DNA of 33,717 nt from Prevotellaceae bacterium (GCA_031270065.1 JAISYF010000071.1:1-33717), one strand, 5' to 3'; shown: positions 23,810 through 32,015, counted from the first letter of the stretch. Notes: generated from the letters alone by a model not told the origin. Program-made: numbers and translations.

Positions 23810-25228
23810 ACTTATTTTATAATATTTTTATGTTGTGGAGTTTCGCTGTTTGCTTGCAAAACGTCAAATCCACTTGATGATAATCCAGATGATAAAGATA
23901 CCACAAACACTGAAAATACTGTCTTAAATTCCGATTATCTGTTTGACATTGAGAAAGTTGCGGAAGTTCGGCTTGATGTTTCGGAACAGGAATGGAACAG
24001 ATTTTTGCATAATTTTGACCTCAATATGAGCAACGAAGAGTGCATTTTGGCAAGATTTACCTACAAAAAAGGCAATGATGTTTTCACACTTGATTCTGTT
24101 GGACTGCGTTTGCGGGGAAATACCTCGCGCCGCCGACCAGAAGGCACTTTTGGCGAAAATCACAACGCGCAAAACCCTGATTGGCATCACGCGCATTTTG
24201 TCATAAAATTTCAGGAATACAAAAAAGAACAACTTTTTTGTGAAAACGACCGCCTCACTTTGAAGTGGTTTAAAGACGATGCCGCCTATTGCCGCGAGGT
24301 TTATTGCTATGATTTGTTCCGCCGTTTCGGTGTTTATACCGCGCCGAGAGTTGCTTATACTCGCCTGATTATCAACGTGGCAGGAGATAGCAACCCCGCC
24401 TATTTTGGCGCGTATGTTTTGCTCGAAGGCGTGAATGACTCTTACCTTGAAAACAGAAAAAAAACGGGAAAATTTCTCTCTGCAAACGGCAATCTTTGGA
24501 AAGCGAATTGGGGCGCGAATTTAAGCCCAAGTTCGATGGAAAACAAAAATTTTGGCGTAGAAAAAATTGATTTAAACCCTGATAATTCGCAATATTTTGT
24601 TTATGATTTAAAAACGAACAAAAAGCAACTCGAAACGGCGAGAACGCAACTGCAAAATTTTGTTAATAATATGAACCCTCTGCCAAGCGGCAGTCAGGAA
24701 TTAAAAGAATATTTGCTGCAAAACGTTGATATTGATATTTTTTTGCGGGCGTATGCCGTAAATGTAATGGTTGGAATGTGGGACGATTATTGGATTAACA
24801 CTAACAATTTTTACTTTTATTTTGACCAGAACGGCAAATTTCTGTTTATTCCTTTTGACTACGACAATACGCTCGGAACTTCTTATATTATTGAAAATTC
24901 AGGCGCGCAAAATCCAATGCAGTGGGGCGATTTAGGCAGCGACAGAGTGCTTATGCGGAAAATTATGTCAATACCCGAATTTAAAGCACAGTACAGAAAT
25001 TACCTGCTCGAACTTGCCGAAAATCCTGAATATTTTAAGCCCGAAAGCAGCATTGCCCGTATAACTCGTTGGCAATCAATGATTTCGCCCTATGTTTCCA
25101 ACGACACCAACGAAGATATGAACATTATTGACAAGCCTGCCGATTGGGGAAATTGCCCGTTCTACCGCCTCCTGTCAGGCAACGACAATACAAATTTTTT
25201 TAAAGCGAAAGTGAAAAGTTTGGAATGA
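23801..25228 (+). CDS. CotH-kinase family lipoprotein
   Basis: 475 aa from ATG 23801; the frame is open upstream but through a repeat. MKKTYFIIFLCCGVSLFAC is a lipoprotein signal with the lipid-bearing cysteine at 19, followed by a D/N/T-rich tether. The kinase-like domain has the strand-loop RLRGNTSRRR at 103-112 (nucleotide-binding region), the catalytic-region GMWDDYWINTNNFYFYF at 325-341 and the metal-binding PFDYDNTLG at 351-359. Bacillus CotH is an atypical protein kinase that phosphorylates spore coat proteins, but many relatives are exported proteins of non-spore-formers, often tied to surface or polysaccharide attachment. This one is extracytoplasmic; its substrate and phosphate donor are unknown. 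Confidence 0.88.
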   Translation: MKKTYFIIFLCCGVSLFACKTSNPLDDNPDDKDTTNTENTVLNSDYLFDIEKVAEVRLDVSEQEWNRFLHNFDLNMSNEECILARFTYKKGNDVFTLDSVGLRLRGNTSRRRPEGTFGENHNAQNPDWHHAHFVIKFQEYKKEQLFCENDRLTLKWFKDDAAYCREVYCYDLFRRFGVYTAPRVAYTRLIINVAGDSNPAYFGAYVLLEGVNDSYLENRKKTGKFLSANGNLWKANWGANLSPSSMENKNFGVEKIDLNPDNSQYFVYDLKTNKKQLETARTQLQNFVNNMNPLPSGSQELKEYLLQNVDIDIFLRAYAVNVMVGMWDDYWINTNNFYFYFDQNGKFLFIPFDYDNTLGTSYIIENSGAQNPMQWGDLGSDRVLMRKIMSIPEFKAQYRNYLLELAENPEYFKPESSIARITRWQSMISPYVSNDTNEDMNIIDKPADWGNCPFYRLLSGNDNTNFFKAKVKSLE

Positions 25229-25265
25229 TTTCTTTGTTTTTACAAGCATCAAAACGTAAAATTTT

Positions 25266-25301
25266 GTTGGGGTTGCCTCAACTTTCAGTTTTTAACTTTT
25301 T
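25266..25301 (+). terminator. Probable terminator after the CotH gene
   Basis: A 7-bp stem GTTGGGG/CCTCAAC (25266-25272 and 25276-25282, one G-T pair, 3-base loop) is followed by interrupted T runs. It begins 38 bases after the CotH stop and lies just before the end of the convergent metallo-hydrolase gene. Confidence 0.5.
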
Positions 25302-26105
25302 TTATTTTTCACTCAAAATTACCATCTCCGTAGGCTCTGTTCTATTTAATGGAATAAGCATTTTTGGCACAATGTTTTTTGCGGAAAGGGCGTTAGAAAC
25401 GGTTTGCAGGGCGATTTCGGGTGTATTGTTGTCGCCGCTGATGTGGCAAAGAAAAACGTGAGTAAGATTTTCGTGCCAATTATCTGCGAGAAAATTTGCC
25501 GTATGTACATTGCTTAAATGCCCTGTGTGGCTGCTTACGCGCTGCTTTAAATGATATGGGTAAGGTCCATTTTTGAGCATATTTTCGTCATAATTTGCCT
25601 CAATAACAAGAAAATTAGCTTTGGCAATATGGTTGGCAGCCTCTTTGCCAATAAATCCCAAATCGGTGGCTATAACCAAAGTTTTCTCGCCGAAAGTAAT
25701 TGCATAGCCCATACAATCGCTTGCATCGTGGCTTACGGGGAAAGATTGAAAAGTGAAATCGCGTATATTTACCGCCTCGCATTTGCGGAAAATATGTCGG
25801 CTGTCGGTCAAATGCACTTTAACGCGCGAATTGCGTTTTATGCCCTCATACACCTCTTTTGTGGCGTAAATCGGAATTTTATGCACCTCGCCTAAACCCT
25901 CAACATATTGAACGTGGTCGGTGTGGTCGTGCGTGAGAAAAATGCCGAAAATCTGTTCCAAAGCAATATTATGCTCTTTAAGGGCGCGTTTTACATTGCG
26001 CACAGGTATGCCCGCATCAATGAGAAAACCGTAGTCGTCAGTTCCGACAAAGTAACAATTTCCATTGCTGCTGCTGCCAATGCTGTAAAATTTAAACTGC
26101 CCCAT
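25302..26105 (-). CDS. YycJ/WalJ-type metallo-beta-lactamase-fold hydrolase
   Basis: 267 aa cytosolic protein. It begins GQFKFYSIGSSSNGNCYFVG, typical of the YycJ/WalJ branch, and has the dinuclear metal motif HDHTDH at residues 59-64, then a histidine in SFPVSHDASD, the aspartate of IATDLG and a late histidine in VFLCHISGDNN. These cover the metal ligands of the fold. YycJ homologues are thought to act as DNA exonucleases in mismatch repair in Firmicutes; the role in Bacteroidota is less clear. It has a good promoter at 26173-26201 and stands alone, divergent from rmlB. Confidence 0.9.
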   Translation of the reverse strand: MGQFKFYSIGSSSNGNCYFVGTDDYGFLIDAGIPVRNVKRALKEHNIALEQIFGIFLTHDHTDHVQYVEGLGEVHKIPIYATKEVYEGIKRNSRVKVHLTDSRHIFRKCEAVNIRDFTFQSFPVSHDASDCMGYAITFGEKTLVIATDLGFIGKEAANHIAKANFLVIEANYDENMLKNGPYPYHLKQRVSSHTGHLSNVHTANFLADNWHENLTHVFLCHISGDNNTPEIALQTVSNALSAKNIVPKMLIPLNRTEPTEMVILSEK

Positions 26106-26172
26106 TATTTTATATATTAACAGATTATTAATGATTTAGCGTTTTTTTTTATTTAAAAAAATTTTTTGACCG

Positions 26173-26201
26173 CAAAGATACAACTTTTTTAATAAAAACA
26201 A
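26173..26201 (-). promoter_or_regulatory. Promoter for the YycJ-type gene
   Basis: Minus-strand TTG at 26201-26199, an 18-base spacer and TATCTTTG at 26180-26173. It is 68 bases upstream of the ATG and back to back with the rmlB promoter. Confidence 0.7.
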
Positions 26202-26235
26202 ACACTATAATTTTATTTTTTTTTCTAAAAAAGTT

Positions 26236-26265
26236 TTGACAATTCACAAAAAAACACTACCTTTG
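26236..26265 (+). promoter_or_regulatory. Promoter for rmlB and the export genes
   Basis: TTG at 26236-26238, a 19-base spacer and TACCTTTG at 26258-26265, a full -33/-7 match, 55 bases before the ATG at 26320. No other -7 box was found before the wza, wzc or wecA genes, so it may drive the whole cluster. Confidence 0.8.
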
Positions 26266-26319
26266 TCGCCCGAAATTGAGTAATTGTCTTTTGACATAAC
26301 TATTTTAACAAATTTATTA

Positions 26320-27378
26320 ATGGAAAAAACAATTTTTATAACAGGGGGCGCAGGATTTATTGGTTCGCACGTTGTAAGGTTATTTGTAGAAAAATACGCT
26401 GATTATCAGATTGTTAATCTTGATGCTTTGACCTACGCCGGCAACCCTGAAAATTTGAAAAACACTGAAAATAAACCGAATTATCGTTTTGAAAAAATTG
26501 ATATTACGGACTTTGAAAATTTGAATAATCTGTTCAAAAAATATACACCCAACGGCGTAATTCATCTTGCCGCCGAGAGTCACGTTGACAGGTCAATTAC
26601 AGACCCGTTTGTTTTTATCAGAACTAACGTGCTGGGAACGTGCAATTTACTTCATTGTGCAAAAGAACTTTGGAAAGGAAATTTTGACGGCAAACGTTTT
26701 TATCATGTTTCTACCGACGAAGTTTATGGCGCGTTGGAGTTTGACGGCACATTTTTTACAGAAGAAACAAAATACAATCCACATTCGCCCTATTCAGCAT
26801 CAAAAGCAGGCAGCGACCACTTTGTACGCGCCTACCACGACACTTACGGCTTGCCGATTGTACTTTCAAACTGTTCAAACAATTACGGATCGCATCATTT
26901 CCCTGAAAAACTTATTCCGTTGGCTATCAACAATATAAAGCACAAAAAACCGATACCGATTTACGGAAAAGGCGAAAATGTGCGCGACTGGCTTTTTGTA
27001 GATGACCACGCGGAAGCGATTGACGTAATTTTCCACAGCGGAAAAAACGGCGAAACTTACAACATCGGCGGAAATAATGAGTGGAAAAATATTGATTTAA
27101 TTCGCCTTTTATGCAAAATTATGGACAAAAAACTCGGCAGAGCAGACGGCGAAAGCGCACAACTGATTTCATTTGTAACCGACCGCGCAGGACACGATTT
27201 GCGCTACGCGATTGACTCGTCAAAGTTGCAGAAAGAACTCGGTTGGAAACCCTCTTTGCAGTTTGAAGAAGGGCTTGAAAAAACGGTTGATTGGTATCTC
27301 GCAAATGAAAAATGGGTGGAAAACGTTACTTCGGGAGAGTATCAGAAGTATTATGAGAAAATGTATAATTCAAAATAA
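26320..27378 (+). CDS. rmlB: dTDP-glucose 4,6-dehydratase
   Basis: 352 aa extended short-chain dehydrogenase. It converts dTDP-glucose to dTDP-4-keto-6-deoxyglucose, the precursor of dTDP-rhamnose and related sugars. It has the NAD-binding TGGAGFIGSH at 8-17, HLAAESHVDRS at 82-92, the active-site STDEVYG at 131-137 and the catalytic Y158-K162 in YSASKAG, with NCSNNYGSHHFPEKL after it. ATG 26320 gives the family N terminus MEKTIFITGG; an upstream TTG at 26284 lies just 18 bases after the -7 box and is unlikely. It opens the cluster with the Wza/Wzc/WecA-like genes; rmlA, rmlC and rmlD are absent. Alternative name rfbB. Confidence 0.95.
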   Translation: MEKTIFITGGAGFIGSHVVRLFVEKYADYQIVNLDALTYAGNPENLKNTENKPNYRFEKIDITDFENLNNLFKKYTPNGVIHLAAESHVDRSITDPFVFIRTNVLGTCNLLHCAKELWKGNFDGKRFYHVSTDEVYGALEFDGTFFTEETKYNPHSPYSASKAGSDHFVRAYHDTYGLPIVLSNCSNNYGSHHFPEKLIPLAINNIKHKKPIPIYGKGENVRDWLFVDDHAEAIDVIFHSGKNGETYNIGGNNEWKNIDLIRLLCKIMDKKLGRADGESAQLISFVTDRAGHDLRYAIDSSKLQKELGWKPSLQFEEGLEKTVDWYLANEKWVENVTSGEYQKYYEKMYNSK

Positions 27379-27469
27379 ATATTATACTAATATGAAACAT
27401 CTACGACTAAATTAAAAATTTAGACACACAAGGCAATGGTTATATTGTTTTGTAAGGTGTTGAAAATCA

Positions 27470-27500
27470 AACAAATAAAAAATATAAACAGATGAAATAA
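27470..27500 (+). repeat. Lipoprotein-leader repeat, degenerate copy D
   Basis: AAATATAAACAGATGAAA matches the 3' end of copies A and C, but here the ATG is followed by one lysine codon and TAA (27492-27500), a two-codon frame. The real start of the next lipoprotein lies 20 bases on at 27520. It may be a relic start site or an upstream mini-frame. Confidence 0.55.
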
Positions 27501-27519
27501 CAACTTAAATTATATTAAT

Positions 27520-28314
27520 ATGAAATTTTTAAAACTTACAGTAGTATTATTTATCGCAATTTCGATGTTTTCGTGCAGAGTTGCATATTTTAAGGAAGGT
27601 GTAGAAAAATTGCCTGAGCAAATAACACAGAGCGCAGAGCCGATTATTAAAAACGGCGACTTGCTGTCTATTGTAGTGGCGGCAGACGACCCTACGCTTG
27701 CAAATCAATTTAATTTACAGGCGAGCAAAACGGCAAATTACGGCGAATTGAGTTCGCAAACAGGCGGCAGCGGGCAGGGGGTTTTAGTGCCGTATATGGT
27801 GGAAACTGACGGCGCAATCAATATGCCTGTGCTTGGCAAAGTGGTGGTAAGCGGGCTGACGCGCGTGCAAGTAATGGAATTGTTGCAAAACAAACTTTCA
27901 GCCTACGTCAATAAGCCGATTGTAACGATACAATTCTTGAATTATAAGATTTCGGTGCTTGGCGAAGTGCAAAATCCGGGAACGTTTGTAATCACAGACG
28001 AAAAAATTACTATTCCGCAGGCTCTCGGATTGGCGGGCGACTTGACAATTAACGGAAAACGCGGAAACGTGCTTTTGGTGCGCGAAAAAAACGATGGACA
28101 AAAGGAATTTGTGCGTGTGGATTTGCATAACAAAGACTTTTTGTTTTCGGAATATTATTATCTGAAACAGAACGACATTATTTATGTAGAACCAAGCGGA
28201 ACAAAGGTACTTTCCTCTAATATTGCTATTGTAACCATTCCTTTGAGCTTAGTTTCAACGGCAATTTCGATTACGACAATGGTAATGGTTGCAACAAATA
28301 CACCAAAAAAATAA
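27520..28314 (+). CDS. Polysaccharide export lipoprotein (Wza-like, SLBB)
   Basis: 264 aa. MKFLKLTVVLFIAISMFSC is a lipoprotein signal with the acylated cysteine at 19, placing it in the outer membrane. The Poly_export domain follows (IKNGDLLSIVVAADDP, then MVETDGAINMPVLGKVVVSGLT), then a SLBB domain with YKISVLGEVQNPGTF and ITIPQALGLAGDLTINGKR. A hydrophobic segment near the C terminus (SSNIAIVTIPLSLVSTAISI) fits the outer-membrane-spanning helix of Wza. It is the outer-membrane channel for capsule or exopolysaccharide, working with the Wzc-like protein encoded 162 bases downstream. Confidence 0.93.
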   Translation: MKFLKLTVVLFIAISMFSCRVAYFKEGVEKLPEQITQSAEPIIKNGDLLSIVVAADDPTLANQFNLQASKTANYGELSSQTGGSGQGVLVPYMVETDGAINMPVLGKVVVSGLTRVQVMELLQNKLSAYVNKPIVTIQFLNYKISVLGEVQNPGTFVITDEKITIPQALGLAGDLTINGKRGNVLLVREKNDGQKEFVRVDLHNKDFLFSEYYYLKQNDIIYVEPSGTKVLSSNIAIVTIPLSLVSTAISITTMVMVATNTPKK

Positions 28315-28321
28315 ACATTTA

Positions 28322-28434
28322 ACCACAAAGAACACGTTTTTTTAATAAAATTAACAAATTTTTATTATATATAAATTCTGCAAATTTTGTAAAAAAATAA
28401 ATCTTTGAGAAAATCTTGTGAAAAACTTTGTGGT
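28322..28434. repeat. Inverted repeat and AATTCTG-family copy between the wza-like and wzc-like genes
   Basis: ACCACAAAG at 28322-28330 and CTTTGTGGT at 28426-28434 are exact reverse complements enclosing about 95 bases. Inside are TTAATAAAATTAACA (28342-28356) and AATTCTGCAAATTTTGT (28374-28390), both related to the inverted repeat at 7771-7830. Confidence 0.65.
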
Positions 28435-28476
28435 AAAATCATCAAAATCATTAAAAATATTAAAAAAATAAATAAA

Positions 28477-30810
28477 ATGGACAACAACAACAATCAACAA
28501 CTGCCTCAACAGGAGGAGTTTGACATCAAAAATATTTTTAAAATTGTGAGAAAATATTTGTGGCTTTTTATCACACTGCCTGTTATCGCGGTAATAATCG
28601 GCGTGGTATACGCAAAACTGCAAGTGCCTGAATATACTACTTCGGCGCAACTTTTAATCAAATCAGACGGCTCAAACAATCCGTTGAATATTCTGAATAT
28701 GATGACAGGTTCGTCAAATATGTTTGGCTCAAACGGAGAACTTGAAGACGAAATTTTGGTTGTCAAGTCGAAAAAACTGCTTACGCAACTTATTATTGAC
28801 CTTGATTTGCGCACCGACACTTACATTAAAAAAGGATTGACTTACCGCATCGCGTACCAAAACGAGCCGTTGATAGCAATTTATCCGCAAAATTTTTGGA
28901 AAGAACTCAAAGGAGGTTTGATAATTGATGTTAAGAAAAAATCAAACGGCACTTTTACGTTTAATTTTGTGTTGGTGGAAAATAAAACCAAACAAAAATT
29001 CAAACATATCACAACTTCGCTTGATGAGCCGATAAAAACTCCTTGGGGCGAATTTTCGTTTGTAGAGCAACCCAATTTTGCACCGAAAGGCGAGGGTTAC
29101 AAACTGCGCATCGCTACGGCTAACATAAAAGGCAGGATTGCAGCGTTGGACAGAGCGATAAATATTTCGCGGTTAAACAAATACTCCAACATCTTGGTTT
29201 TCAGCACCGTATCGCAAAGCATTCCGCGCAACGAAGCCATTATCAACAAGTTGATTGAAATTTACAATCAGGACAAAGTTGCCGACCAAAACCAAGCGTC
29301 AAAGCAGATGTCCGATTTTATTACCGAAAGACTTGCGTTGATTACAGACGAGTTGAAAGACGTTGAAAAACAGGTGGAAAATTACCGCAAGCAACACAAA
29401 TTGGCGAATATTCCTGCTCAGGCGAATATTTTTATTCAAAGTGCAGGCGAATACGAAAAGCAGATTGCAAGCACCGACATTCAGTTGAGCATTGTAAATT
29501 TTGTAGAAAATTATTTAAAAAAAGCCTCCAATACCGATTTAATTCCTACAACTTCGGAAGTCAGCAATCCCGCATTTGTGCAAGCAATTTCGGAATATAA
29601 TGAGTTGGTACTCAACTATTTAAAAGCCGCAAGAGGAGGAACTGAAAATAATCCGCAAATTATTCAAATTAAAGAAAAAATTGAAACTATGCGCGGAAAT
29701 ATTCTCAATTCAATTGACAATATTAAGCGCACAATGGAAATTACAAAGAACGATTTGACTAAAAAAAGCAATGAATATTCGTCAAAAATAAAAGATGTGC
29801 CGACCTATGAGCGCGAATATGTAGAAATTTCGCGCCAACAGCAAATTAAGGAGCAACTTTTCCTGTTTTTGCTGCAAAAACGCGAGGAGGCGCAACTGTC
29901 GCTCGCAATGAGTACCTCTTCTGCAAAGGTGATTGATAGCGCATATACGCAAATGCAGCCAGTGTCGATAGGAACGAGAAAAATAGCAGCTTTGGCACTG
30001 TTAATCGGACTTATTCTTGCTGCGGGAATTGTATATTTAATCGGATTTTTTAAAGATACGATAGAAAATGAAGCGGATTTGAAACGCTTTACAACACTGC
30101 CCATTATCGGAACTTTGCCGTTTGAAAAAGACGTTCCGCAAATTGTTATGACATCGCAAAAACACGATATTTTAAAAGAAAAAATCCGTATGCTGCGTAC
30201 CTATTTGCCCTTTGTTTTGGCAAACAGCGAAAGCGGAAAAACGGTAATAATCACTTCTTCTATTTCTGGCGAAGGAAAATCTTTTACCGCGCTCAACCTC
30301 GCAATTTCTTTGGCTATGATTAATAAAAAAGTTGCGCTTGTTGGGCTTGACATTCGTAAACCAATGTTGTCTAAATATTTGAATATCAGCAACAAATACG
30401 GTATTACGAACTTTATTTCAGACGAAAGTTTGACCGTTGCCGACATTCAAAACCTTTCGGAACTCAACAAAAATCTGACAGTGTTTTTGGGTGGCACAAT
30501 TCCGCCAAATCCATCGGAACTCCTGTACAACACACGCCTTGACGACTTATTTGAATTTTTGAAAAAGAATTTTGACTATGTGATTGTTGATACCGCACCC
30601 ACAAGAATGTTGCCCGACACATATATTATTAACCGTTTTGCCGATGCAGTTATTTATGTTGTCCGCAAAGGTTTTGCAAAATACGAGGACATCAAACACA
30701 TTAATACCGAACAGGAGGGACATACGCTCAACAATATAAATCTGCTGCTCAATGGCACAGACTTAACAAATTCAAAGTATGGGTATAATTATTATGCGTA
30801 TAAACAATAA
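28477..30810 (+). CDS. Wzc-like bacterial tyrosine kinase and chain-length regulator
   Basis: 777 aa from ATG 28477; a TTG at 28405 in the same frame would add 24 lysine-rich residues from repeat sequence and is less likely. It has an N-terminal Wzz domain with membrane helix 28-46, a long periplasmic part with coiled-coil character (residues about 280-470), a second helix near 503-525, and a cytosolic BY-kinase domain. The kinase has Walker A SGEGKS at 597-602, Walker A' VGLDIRKP at 622-629 and Walker B YVIVDTAP at 701-708. The last eleven residues KYGYNYYAYKQ form a five-tyrosine cluster, the autophosphorylation tail. It controls polymer length and export with the Wza-like protein. Confidence 0.95.
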   Translation: MDNNNNQQLPQQEEFDIKNIFKIVRKYLWLFITLPVIAVIIGVVYAKLQVPEYTTSAQLLIKSDGSNNPLNILNMMTGSSNMFGSNGELEDEILVVKSKKLLTQLIIDLDLRTDTYIKKGLTYRIAYQNEPLIAIYPQNFWKELKGGLIIDVKKKSNGTFTFNFVLVENKTKQKFKHITTSLDEPIKTPWGEFSFVEQPNFAPKGEGYKLRIATANIKGRIAALDRAINISRLNKYSNILVFSTVSQSIPRNEAIINKLIEIYNQDKVADQNQASKQMSDFITERLALITDELKDVEKQVENYRKQHKLANIPAQANIFIQSAGEYEKQIASTDIQLSIVNFVENYLKKASNTDLIPTTSEVSNPAFVQAISEYNELVLNYLKAARGGTENNPQIIQIKEKIETMRGNILNSIDNIKRTMEITKNDLTKKSNEYSSKIKDVPTYEREYVEISRQQQIKEQLFLFLLQKREEAQLSLAMSTSSAKVIDSAYTQMQPVSIGTRKIAALALLIGLILAAGIVYLIGFFKDTIENEADLKRFTTLPIIGTLPFEKDVPQIVMTSQKHDILKEKIRMLRTYLPFVLANSESGKTVIITSSISGEGKSFTALNLAISLAMINKKVALVGLDIRKPMLSKYLNISNKYGITNFISDESLTVADIQNLSELNKNLTVFLGGTIPPNPSELLYNTRLDDLFEFLKKNFDYVIVDTAPTRMLPDTYIINRFADAVIYVVRKGFAKYEDIKHINTEQEGHTLNNINLLLNGTDLTNSKYGYNYYAYKQ

Positions 30811-30814
30811 TATT

Positions 30815-30895
30815 GTCATAAGTTGTAAGTCATAAGTTGTTGAACTTACGGCTTATACTTTTATAACTTACAACTTATGACTTACAATTTATGAC
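30815..30895 (+). promoter_or_regulatory. 26-bp stem-loop burying the wecA start codon
   Basis: The arms 30815-30840 and 30870-30895 are complementary with one G-U pair in RNA, around a 29-base loop. The units are alternating CATAAGTTGT and AAGTCATAAG. The right arm contains the ribosome-binding region and the ATG (30891-30893) of the next gene. The hairpin starts four bases after the wzc stop. It could limit wecA translation, protect the mRNA end or act as a mobile repeat; the pairing is seen, the function is inferred. Confidence 0.7.
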
Positions 30896-31967
30896 TGAAC
30901 TTTTAAATATTGCAAGCAAATATCCGTTTATTGGCACTCTCGTAACATTTATTACGGGGTTATTGTTGATGCCGTTTGTGATAAAATTTGCAAAGAAAAA
31001 CAATCTGGTAGTGCGTCCCAATAAGCGCACTGCACATAACGGCATAGTGCCGAACATCGGCGGACTTGATATTTTTCTCTCGCTGATGCTTGTTTTTGTA
31101 ATTCTAATCATATTCAATCGGCTTGATTTCGCGTTGCTTATCGGCTTTTGCCTGCTGTTTATAATCGGCTTTATTGATGATATGCTTGTGTTGTCGGCAT
31201 TTTGGAAACTTGCAGGCGAAACTCTCGCGGCGTTTTTTCTGATTTATCTCGCAAATATCCGCATAACTTCGTTCTACGGCATTTTTGGAATAGAGGAATT
31301 GCCGTTGATATGGAGTTACGCATTGTCGTATCTGCTTTATATTATAATAGTTAATGCGCTGAATTTGATTGACGGCATCGATGGTTTGGCATCGGGCTTG
31401 GGCGTGATTTACTGTCTCTTTTTCGGGTTTTGGTTTTACTTAATCGGTTACGAATACAACGCGCTTTTCTGCTTTTCGGCGGTCGGCTCGCTGATAGTTT
31501 TCTTTTTATATAATGTGTTTGGTGGCAGTAAAAAGAAAATTTTTATGGGCGACTCAGGCTCGTTGATTTTGGGTTATCTGCTCACGTTTTTCGTGTTTAA
31601 TTTTTGGGAAATCAACGCAAAACAGCCAATCGCCGCGATTTTCTACTTTCCCGCCGCACCTGCCACAATTCTTTGCGTGCTTTTTATACCGCTTTTCGAC
31701 ATTGTGAGGGTTGCGCTTACGCGGATTAGACACCAGATTTCGCCTTTTTCGCCCGACAGAAACCACATACACCACCTGCTACTAAAACTCGGTTTGAAAC
31801 ACTATCAGGTAACGATAATTTTAATGGCAATTTCGCTGCTTTTTATTGCTTTGGCAATTTTCTGCAAAGATGTAAATATTTGGGTACAATTTATAATGTC
31901 CTTATTATCAGGCGGATTGCTAATATTTGTGCTTTGGCGGATTGTTGATAAAAGAGAGAATATTTAA
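30891..31967 (+). CDS. WecA/TagO-type undecaprenyl-phosphate sugar-1-phosphate transferase
   Basis: 358 aa with about ten or eleven membrane helices. It belongs to the MraY/WecA/WbpL superfamily, which loads a HexNAc-1-phosphate from UDP-sugar onto undecaprenyl phosphate to start glycan assembly on the inner membrane. Visible motifs are VRPNKRTAHNGIVPNIGG at 41-58, FIDDM at 94-98 (the metal-binding aspartate pair), NALNLIDGIDGLASG at 155-169, FMGDSGSL at 218-225 and the cytosolic DRNHIHHLLLKLG with HIHH at 292-295, which is typical of the WecA branch as opposed to MraY. It closes the rmlB, wza, wzc set. The start codon lies in an inverted repeat. Exact sugar unknown. Confidence 0.92.
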   Translation: MTELLNIASKYPFIGTLVTFITGLLLMPFVIKFAKKNNLVVRPNKRTAHNGIVPNIGGLDIFLSLMLVFVILIIFNRLDFALLIGFCLLFIIGFIDDMLVLSAFWKLAGETLAAFFLIYLANIRITSFYGIFGIEELPLIWSYALSYLLYIIIVNALNLIDGIDGLASGLGVIYCLFFGFWFYLIGYEYNALFCFSAVGSLIVFFLYNVFGGSKKKIFMGDSGSLILGYLLTFFVFNFWEINAKQPIAAIFYFPAAPATILCVLFIPLFDIVRVALTRIRHQISPFSPDRNHIHHLLLKLGLKHYQVTIILMAISLLFIALAIFCKDVNIWVQFIMSLLSGGLLIFVLWRIVDKRENI

Positions 31968-31991
31968 GCATAAAGAATATTTGTTTTTATT

Positions 31992-32015
31992 ATTGTCCAC
32001 TAAACAATTTTTTTT
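31992..32015 (+). terminator. Weak terminator after wecA
   Basis: ATTGT/ACAAT (31992-31996 and 32004-32008, 7-base loop) is followed by a run of eight T. The stem is only 5 bp, so efficiency is doubtful. Confidence 0.4.

Noticed and set aside
28405-28476. Lysine-rich N-terminal extension of the Wzc-like protein from TTG 28405
   Set aside because: It translates repeat and A-rich leader sequence, and ATG 28477 gives a normal Wzz-type N terminus.
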